64,000 nucleotides of DNA. It comes from Pseudomonadota bacterium (GTDB taxonomy: Bacteria; Pseudomonadota; Gammaproteobacteria; Burkholderiales; Rhodocyclaceae). Both the position numbers and the translations under genes were made by a program. The stretch lies in assembly GCA_018241695.1 (NCBI GenBank), contig JAFEDH010000007.1:1-64000 (forward strand), written 5' to 3'. Positions 58,921 through 64,000 of this stretch are shown here, piece after piece (within the stretch, counting starts at the first letter, position 1; the number at the start of each line of letters is the position of its first letter). Below the pieces are notes generated by a model, which was not told where the DNA came from, made no database searches, and saw nothing but the letters and a program-made list of their open reading frames with translations.

Positions 58921-59710
58921 CGCAAATTCGTTGCGCGATGATCAGGCAGCCGGACTACGCCGCCTGTTTGGCCATCAGGACGCGCGGACCGTCGCTTTCA
59001 TGGCGGCCGAACCCTGTGGCCTGGGCGCCCTGCTGGCGCGCACCGCCTACGTTCTGGCTGCTGGCGGCCGGGAGGTGATCCTGGTGGATGAGCGTGTGGG
59101 GTCCGCATCCCTGATTTCTGCCTTCGGTGCCACGCCGGGCCAGGAGGTGTATGACGTTCTTTTGGGCGACTGCAGTCTGGATCGGGCATTGATTCCGGTT
59201 GCCCCGCTGATCCGCCTGCTTGGAGCGCATCGTGCGGCAAGCGCCCTGGTCCCGGGGGAGGACGGTCCTGGCAATGCCTTGCCCTCCATGTTCCAGCGCC
59301 TGACTTGCGAGGCGGATTTCGTCCTGGTTGATGCGTTGTCACGGCGGGATGCCGTGGTATCCGCCGTGTCCCGGCAGGCACGGCATTGGGTGGTGGCTAC
59401 TCCTGCCCGACCCGAATCGGTGACCCGTGCCTATGCCTTGATCAAGCGTATCGCCCGTGAGCAAGGGCGTACCCGATTCCATCTGACCGTGACCGGAGCG
59501 CGGCGACCGGAGGATGCCCGGGCCATTTTTGGCAATATGCGCCAGGTAGCGGCCGACCATCTTGGTGTGGACCTGAAAGCCCTGCCGATGGAAATGGATC
59601 ACCTGGCCGGCAGTCTTCTGAACGATATGAAAGCCGAGGCACGTACTGCTCCGCCAGACCGGCAGGGGCGGGCCGCAGCAGGTCTGGAGCTGCTACATTC
59701 GATGGTATAG
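58913..59710 (+). CDS. flhG: FlhG-like protein with degenerate ATPase motifs
   Basis: A protein of 265 residues in the FlhG (YlxH/FleN) slot. The start is TTG at 58913, six bases after AGGAGG, overlapping flhF by 8 nt. The N-terminal DDQAAGLRRLFG keeps the DQAxxLR motif that stimulates FlhF GTPase. Colinear similarity with FleN continues to the end (RPESVTRAYALIKRIAREQGRTRF). The MinD-type P-loop KGGVGKT is replaced by EPCGLGALL, the LLDADLG motif by LVDERVG and VDTAAG by VDALSR. So ATP binding and hydrolysis are probably lost. Confidence 0.8.
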   Translation: MVNANSLRDDQAAGLRRLFGHQDARTVAFMAAEPCGLGALLARTAYVLAAGGREVILVDERVGSASLISAFGATPGQEVYDVLLGDCSLDRALIPVAPLIRLLGAHRAASALVPGEDGPGNALPSMFQRLTCEADFVLVDALSRRDAVVSAVSRQARHWVVATPARPESVTRAYALIKRIAREQGRTRFHLTVTGARRPEDARAIFGNMRQVAADHLGVDLKALPMEMDHLAGSLLNDMKAEARTAPPDRQGRAAAGLELLHSMV

Positions 59711-59740
59711 TCAGATCGACTTGATACACGCCAATTACAG

Positions 59741-60523
59741 ATGTACACCGCCCAGGGTGCTCTTGAAAGAGATCAGCTCGTTGTTCAATATGCTCCTTTG
59801 GTCAAGCGCATCGCCTTCCATTTGATGGCGAAACTGCCACCGAGCGTACAGGTGGACGATCTGATCCAGAACGGAATGCTGGGCCTGCTCGATGCGCTGG
59901 GCCGCTATGAGGAAGGGCTGGGCGCACAATTCGAAACCTATGCTGTGCAGCGGATCCGGGGCTCGATGCTGGATGGCCTGCGCGAGAATGACTGGCTGCC
60001 ACGAGGGATTCGACGCGAAATGCGCCGGGTCGAAACCATGGTCGTGCAACTGGAGCACGCGCAGGGCCGCCCGCCCGCAGAGGGAGAACTGGCGAATGCT
60101 TTGGGCATGTCTTTGGCGGACTACCAGAAACTGCTGCTTGACGCGCGTGGTCATCAACTGCTTTATCTCGAGGATCTGGGAGGAGAAGAAGGTGATGATT
60201 ACCTTGCGCGCAACACTACGGCGTCCTCTCTTCCCGATCCCCTCGCGCTGCTCGAAGACGCAAACATGCGGACTACCCTGGTCCGCGCCATCGAGATGTT
60301 GCCGGAGCGGGAAAAACTCATGATGGCGCTCTACTACGAGCAGGAGTTGAACCTGCGGGAAATCGGCGAAATCATGGGAGTCACCGAATCTCGGGTTTGT
60401 CAGCTTCATACGCAATCCATTGCCCGGTTACGTGCAACCGTGATGAACGCACCAGAAACACCGGTGGCCAAACGGGGGCGGAAACCCAAAAGTTGCGAAT
60501 CCGGCGCCCAGGGGGGAGGCTGA
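59741..60523 (+). CDS. fliA: Sigma-28 factor FliA
   Basis: A protein of 260 residues with sigma-70 regions 2 (LIQNGMLGLLDALGRYEE and FETYAVQRIRGSMLDGLRE), 3 and 4 (LNLREIGEIMGVTESRVCQLH). It directs late flagellar genes and is held by FlgM until hook completion. The C-terminal tail is longer and basic (KRGRKPKS). It lies 30 nt after flhG and 2 nt before motC. Confidence 0.96.
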   Translation: MYTAQGALERDQLVVQYAPLVKRIAFHLMAKLPPSVQVDDLIQNGMLGLLDALGRYEEGLGAQFETYAVQRIRGSMLDGLRENDWLPRGIRREMRRVETMVVQLEHAQGRPPAEGELANALGMSLADYQKLLLDARGHQLLYLEDLGGEEGDDYLARNTTASSLPDPLALLEDANMRTTLVRAIEMLPEREKLMMALYYEQELNLREIGEIMGVTESRVCQLHTQSIARLRATVMNAPETPVAKRGRKPKSCESGAQGGG

Positions 60524-60525
60524 GC

Positions 60526-61266
60526 ATGGATGTGATCAGCATTGTGGGTCTGTGGGTGGGGATATTGTCCATAGTTGGCGGACAACTGCTTGAGGGTGGG
60601 AATATCGGTTCCCTGGTTCAGCCTACGGCATTCATCATCGTGATTGGCGGCACTCTCGGAGCAGTATTGCTGCAAAGCCCGTTGCCGACCTTCATGGCGG
60701 GGATGCGCATGGTGCGTTGGGTTTTTACACCGCCAGCGATCAATCCCGAGGCATTGATCCTGCAGATCGATACCTGGAGCCATGTCGCCCGCAAGGAGGG
60801 GCTTCTGGCGCTGGAGAACCAGATCGGCACATTGAAGGATTCCTTTTTGCAAAAAGGCGTCCAGTTGCTGGTGGATGGAGCCGAACCCGAGCGCTTGCGT
60901 GAGGTGCTTCACGTGGAGATTTCCACGTATGAAGCCGGATTGAAGCAGGCCGCCAAAATATGGGAAGCGGCGGGAGGGTATTCACCTACCATCGGCATCC
61001 TGGGGGCGGTGATGGGATTGATCCATGTGATGGAGAATCTTTCGGATCCGTCCAAACTCGGTGCCGGGATTGCGGTTGCTTTTGTTGCCACGATTTATGG
61101 CGTGGGTTCGGCCAATCTGGTTTTCCTGCCGATTGCAAAAAAACTGATGGCCAATGTCAGCCGTCTGGTTTCTTTACGGGAAATGTACGTCGATGGACTG
61201 GTCGGTATCGCCAACGGAGATAATCCACGAGTGATCGAGGGGCGACTTCGAGGCTATCTCCCGTGA
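60526..61266 (+). CDS. motC: Second flagellar stator protein, MotC
   Basis: A protein of 246 residues of the MotA/PomA family with four membrane helices (GGNIGSLVQPTAFIIVIGGTLG, SPTIGILGAVMGLIHVM). It is clearly different from the MotA at 52260 and resembles Pseudomonas MotC. It lies right after fliA and pairs with motD. ATG 60526 follows GGGAGG. Confidence 0.9.
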   Translation: MDVISIVGLWVGILSIVGGQLLEGGNIGSLVQPTAFIIVIGGTLGAVLLQSPLPTFMAGMRMVRWVFTPPAINPEALILQIDTWSHVARKEGLLALENQIGTLKDSFLQKGVQLLVDGAEPERLREVLHVEISTYEAGLKQAAKIWEAAGGYSPTIGILGAVMGLIHVMENLSDPSKLGAGIAVAFVATIYGVGSANLVFLPIAKKLMANVSRLVSLREMYVDGLVGIANGDNPRVIEGRLRGYLP

Positions 61267-61303
61267 GACACGATATGTACGGTTTGTAGGCGGAGGATCA
61301 TCG

Positions 61304-62083
61304 ATGTCACGGCGCCGGCCTCATGAGGAAGAATACGAGAACCACGATCGCTGGCTGGTTTCCTACGCGGATTTCATTACCCTGCTGTTTGCTTTTTTTG
61401 TGGTCATGTATGCGATTTCTTCAGTGAATGAAGGAAAGTATCGCGTGCTGTCCGATGCGCTGACATCTGCTTTCAAAAATGTTCCTGGCAACAGCTCGGG
61501 TGCCCTGGTATCGATCAATCCGAATGCGCCGACACCGATTGCGATCCCCCTGCGCAAGCCACAACCCGGCATCAAGGCGGATGCCAATTTGCGTCAGAAC
61601 CGGGAACGGATGCAGACTATGGCCAAGGACATCAAGGAGGCCCTGTCCCCTCTGGTAAAAGATGGCATGGTCCGCATCACCGAGAACGGCAGGGGATTGA
61701 CGATAGAGATCAACGCCAGCGTCCTGTTTGCACCCGGTGATGCGACACTCGATCCGGTGGCGATCAAGGCCTTGACTGCGGTAGCAAAGGTCATGGCATC
61801 GGATGCGTTTCCAGTGGTGGTCGAAGGGCATACGGACAACTCGCCGATCAACAGTCCCATGTTTCCTTCCAACTGGGAACTGTCGGGTGTGCGTGCCTCC
61901 AGTGTGGTGCGGCTGTTCATTGCCAATGGAGTCGATCCCCGCCGCCTGACGGCCATCGGCTATGCCGACCAAAGACCGGTTGCCGACAATGTTTCGGCAG
62001 AGGGCCGCCAGCGTAATCGCAGGGTGGCCATCAATATCGAGGCACAAAGCCCGGATACGACTGTGGAAGTACCTGTGCGCTAA
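61304..62083 (+). CDS. motD: Second flagellar stator protein, MotD
   Basis: A protein of 259 residues of the MotB/MotD family. The proton aspartate is in SYADFITLLFAFFVVMYAI and the OmpA-like domain has VVEGHTDNSPINSP and LSGVRASSVVRLF. It pairs with MotC and suggests a stator set used at high load or on surfaces. The gene is convergent with flgN. Confidence 0.92.
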   Translation: MSRRRPHEEEYENHDRWLVSYADFITLLFAFFVVMYAISSVNEGKYRVLSDALTSAFKNVPGNSSGALVSINPNAPTPIAIPLRKPQPGIKADANLRQNRERMQTMAKDIKEALSPLVKDGMVRITENGRGLTIEINASVLFAPGDATLDPVAIKALTAVAKVMASDAFPVVVEGHTDNSPINSPMFPSNWELSGVRASSVVRLFIANGVDPRRLTAIGYADQRPVADNVSAEGRQRNRRVAINIEAQSPDTTVEVPVR

Positions 62084-62180
62084 CGAAGTGTCGAATTTGT
62101 GTCCGTGAAATGCGGCCAAAATCCGATTTGCCCGCAAGTGGGGAGCAGTTAAGGGTGTATCGTGACTTCGATTCCGGGCG

Positions 62181-62645
62181 TCAGGCCGAGCCCAGGGTAC
62201 GGCCGCCAGTGCTGACCTGAGTCTGCCCGTCAGGGCCGTAGAGTGCGGCCCGGTTGGAAGCGGCAGTCAATACCTGGAGAAGCTGCTGGTTACGTTGCAG
62301 GCGTTCGGTGATCAGCCGGCCATTCGTTTCATTCAGCCGTCGGGCTTCTGCTGCGGATTCGAGAAGGGAAGACCATCGGGCTTGTTCTGTCGCGTCCGCC
62401 CGTGCCTGCCAGATACTGATGCCTTCACGGCCTGCATCCAGGCCCAGGCTAGATAGTGCGGCTTCCCGCTGTTGTCCGGCGCCGGTCAGCTGATCGGCAA
62501 TCCGGCTTTTTTCCCGGGCGACCGCTTCGAGGTCTTCGGTCCTGCCTTCAATCAACAGGTGTTGCTCACGTTGCAACACCGTGATGAAGGCCTCCAGCAA
62601 CGCGCACTCTGCTTGGAGCAGCGTGGCGAGCGGGGTATTCGTCAA
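62181..62645 (-). CDS. flgN: FlgN-type flagellar chaperone
   Basis: A protein of 154 residues, all-helical with heptad-like pattern (LLQAECALLEAFITVLQRE, RLNETNGRLITERLQRN), the FlgN chaperone of hook-associated proteins. It overlaps flgM by 4 nt (ATGA), the standard flgM-flgN order. Confidence 0.87.
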   Translation of the reverse strand: MTNTPLATLLQAECALLEAFITVLQREQHLLIEGRTEDLEAVAREKSRIADQLTGAGQQREAALSSLGLDAGREGISIWQARADATEQARWSSLLESAAEARRLNETNGRLITERLQRNQQLLQVLTAASNRAALYGPDGQTQVSTGGRTLGSA

Positions 62646-62935
62646 GATTCCTGGGGCGCGTTGCGCAGAAGTTGGCGTACGCTGGTCAGCAGGCCATCGG
62701 CAATACGTTCCGGATTGATCTGGAAGCGTCCCTCGGCGATCGCCTGCCTGATCTCGGATACCCGGTCGGCATCAATCACACCTCCGGCATTGCCAAGCTG
62801 TGCTGATGCGGACGACAGTTGCACATCGGTCGTGGCTCCACCCTGTGGAGCAGGGGATTGCGGGGTGGTACGCGCAGGGACGGCCGGACCGCCGGCAAGA
62901 CGTCCGAGCGGCTTGAGGGTGTTGTCAATTTTCAC
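62642..62935 (-). CDS. flgM: Anti-sigma-28 factor FlgM
   Basis: A protein of 97 residues with a disordered N-terminal half and the FlgM C-terminal helices (VSEIRQAIAEGRFQINPERIADGLL), which bind FliA. First gene of flgMN, with a sigma-28 promoter 38 bp upstream, so FliA raises its own inhibitor. Confidence 0.92.
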   Translation of the reverse strand: MKIDNTLKPLGRLAGGPAVPARTTPQSPAPQGGATTDVQLSSASAQLGNAGGVIDADRVSEIRQAIAEGRFQINPERIADGLLTSVRQLLRNAPQES

Positions 62936-62972
62936 GGCTGCATCCTTTCCACTACGGGGTTACTCTTCGAGG

Positions 62973-62999
62973 GTAACGGCTGTGATCGCACAATCTTTA
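62973..62999 (-). promoter_or_regulatory. Sigma-28 promoter of flgMN
   Basis: On the minus strand TAAA (62996-62999) and GCCGTTAC (62973-62980) are separated by 15 bp, matching the sigma-28 consensus TAAA-N15-GCCGATAA in 10 of 12 positions. Confidence 0.8.
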
Positions 63000-63055
63000 G
63001 GGCAATGAACCGAAGAATGGGTGCGAAGCTGATTTTATCAGCAGCCTGACATGGC

Positions 63056-63739
63056 TTAGTAACCTACTTCCACTATTGCGCCCGCCCGGGCCAGACCACT
63101 GACAATCTGCCCATTGGACAGGCGGACCCTGACAACCTGGCCGTTGGCCCCGTTATTCAGTGCCTGGCCCTCGTTGGAAACCTGAAAACCGGGGCCACGA
63201 GAGAGTACCTTGACGTTCTGGCCCTGCAGAACCACGGGTGGCTGCCGCAGGTAATCACTGCGCAGGGGGCGCCCGGCAGCCAACGGGGCGGTCAGGGTTT
63301 TTCCCAGCGCCTGCGTGGGATCGAGAACGGCGTTCGAGGCCAGATCGGTGATGTCCCCGGTCTGAGTCAGCAAATCTTCGGCAGTAAGTAGATGACCCTG
63401 AGGCAGGGGGCGGGCAGCCACGATGTAGTGACCCTCGACTCTGACTTGCGCGGCGACATATTGCGTCCAGCCTGCTCCATCCCGGCACTGCACCTGAACC
63501 GTGGTGCGTCCCCAGGCGCGTGCGCCTGGAGGCAGGCCGATTTCCGGTGATGAGCACGCGGGAAGTTGGGTGGCCGCATCCACGGAACCCACCTCGATGC
63601 TGACTTTTCCGGGGAGGTTCCGTGTCTGCTCCCGGAGAAACACTTCTACGGCCTGTCGAATCGTGTTGGGTGCGGGAGCGGGTGCTGCAATCCCGGAGAT
63701 CGGGGATAGCAGGGCGAGACAGATCAGAAAAGAACGCAT
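63056..63739 (-). CDS. flgA: Flagellar P-ring assembly protein FlgA
   Basis: A protein of 227 residues with a signal peptide (FLICLALLSPISGIAAPA) and the SAF domain (AARPLPQGHLLTAEDLL) of FlgA, ending in the conserved GxxVRVRLSNGQIVSGLARAGxxVEV-type tail. It helps FlgI polymerise in the periplasm. The start at 63739 is preferred over 63751. It diverges from flgB. Confidence 0.92.
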   Translation of the reverse strand: MRSFLICLALLSPISGIAAPAPAPNTIRQAVEVFLREQTRNLPGKVSIEVGSVDAATQLPACSSPEIGLPPGARAWGRTTVQVQCRDGAGWTQYVAAQVRVEGHYIVAARPLPQGHLLTAEDLLTQTGDITDLASNAVLDPTQALGKTLTAPLAAGRPLRSDYLRQPPVVLQGQNVKVLSRGPGFQVSNEGQALNNGANGQVVRVRLSNGQIVSGLARAGAIVEVGY

Positions 63740-63888
63740 GGCCCGATTCAATCATGGCCGGCAAACCCTGGCAAGCTGGATGAGAGAGGCGGCAATAGTT
63801 GCCGATTGTGCGGACGGTTTTTCGTGAACCGGAACTGCGTGGCCCGTAAGTTCGTATGAACAGGCGGGATGGGTTTTATGTCAGTGGA

Positions 63889-63904
63889 TGGCACGAATAC
63901 TGCA
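63889..63904 (+). promoter_or_regulatory. Sigma-54 promoter of flgB operon
   Basis: TGGCACGAATACTGCA has GG at 63890-63891 and GC at 63902-63903, exactly 10 bp apart, matching the sigma-54 consensus with one change (CTGC for TTGC). Transcription would start near 63915, 23 nt upstream of flgB. Confidence 0.75.
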
Positions 63905-63937
63905 TGGAGGGTTGGGCAGTTACCTATCGAGGCGTTT

Positions 63938-64000
63938 ATGTCCGACCGAGTTGACCAGCATTTTCGTGTTATCCAGGCCGCCCTGGGGCTGCGCAATTAC
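63938..64000 (+). CDS. flgB: Flagellar rod protein FlgB, cut by the window end
   Basis: The first 21 codons of a protein beginning MSDRVDQHFRVIQAALGLRN. The pattern (a short helix with FxxxxxALxLR) matches the FlgB N-terminus. A GAGG ribosome site lies upstream. Its place beside flgA and flgMN fits the start of the flgBCDE operon. It continues beyond the window. Confidence 0.75.
   Translation, partial: MSDRVDQHFRVIQAALGLRNY

Overview
The window reads as chromosome of a high-GC betaproteobacterium, most like the Rhodocyclales or Sterolibacteriaceae group. The support is an assimilatory nirBDC cluster behind a sigma-54 promoter, a rpsF-priB-rpsR-rplI operon diverging from rplU-rpmA-obgE-proB, a KorABC 2-oxoacid oxidoreductase of the Azoarcus/Thauera type, acyl-CoA based catabolism, and flhDC-headed flagellar genes. 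No rRNA, complete tRNA or CRISPR array is visible. Genus assignment is inference.

Layout. 1-2.6 kb: scar of a serine-recombinase element (5'-truncated recombinase plus a small partner gene) joined to a Fic gene. 3.1-6.9 kb: nirB-nirD-nirC. 7-13.2 kb: housekeeping genes (a COG2509 flavoprotein, proB, obgE, rpmA, rplU, then rpsF-priB-rpsR-rplI). 13.3-21.2 kb: an aldehyde dehydrogenase and a MarR-controlled tripartite efflux operon with two tandem DHA2 pumps. 21.3-23.6 kb: a ketosteroid-dehydrogenase-like flavoprotein paired with an EthD-domain protein. 23.7-24.6 kb: a lower-GC patch with a GIY-YIG nuclease gene. 24.9-29.6 kb: korCAB. 29.8-39.6 kb: a TetR gene and an atu/liu-like acyl-CoA carboxylation cluster (split biotin carboxylase and carrier, carboxyltransferase, hydratase, thioesterase, AtuA; divergently an acyl-CoA dehydrogenase and an SDR). 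39.9-50.9 kb: three orphan TonB-like proteins, an AraC regulator, fused isobutyryl-CoA mutase (icmF), an ankyrin protein, YgiQ, an HNH nuclease and a Nudix hydrolase. 51.2-64 kb: flagellar regulation, export and stators (flhDC, motAB, flhBAFG, fliA, motCD, flgMN, flgA, start of flgB).

How it works together. The 21-45 kb block looks like a catabolic region for branched, isoprenoid-like or alicyclic substrates. The dehydrogenase, biotin-dependent carboxylase, hydratase and AtuA would handle beta-methyl-branched acyl-CoAs, IcmF would rearrange branched C4/C5 acyl-CoAs, and KorABC would oxidise a 2-oxoacid and supply reduced ferredoxin or NAD(P)H. The flagellar block combines an FlhDC master regulator with a textbook sigma-54 promoter at flgB and a sigma-28 promoter at flgMN.

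The most notable points are a FlhG homologue that has lost its ATPase motifs but keeps the N-terminal DQAxxLR motif, paired inverted repeats in the divergent atu-like promoter region, a Fic gene whose start codon lies inside a palindrome, and several very long perfect palindromes around flhD, flhC and flhB.
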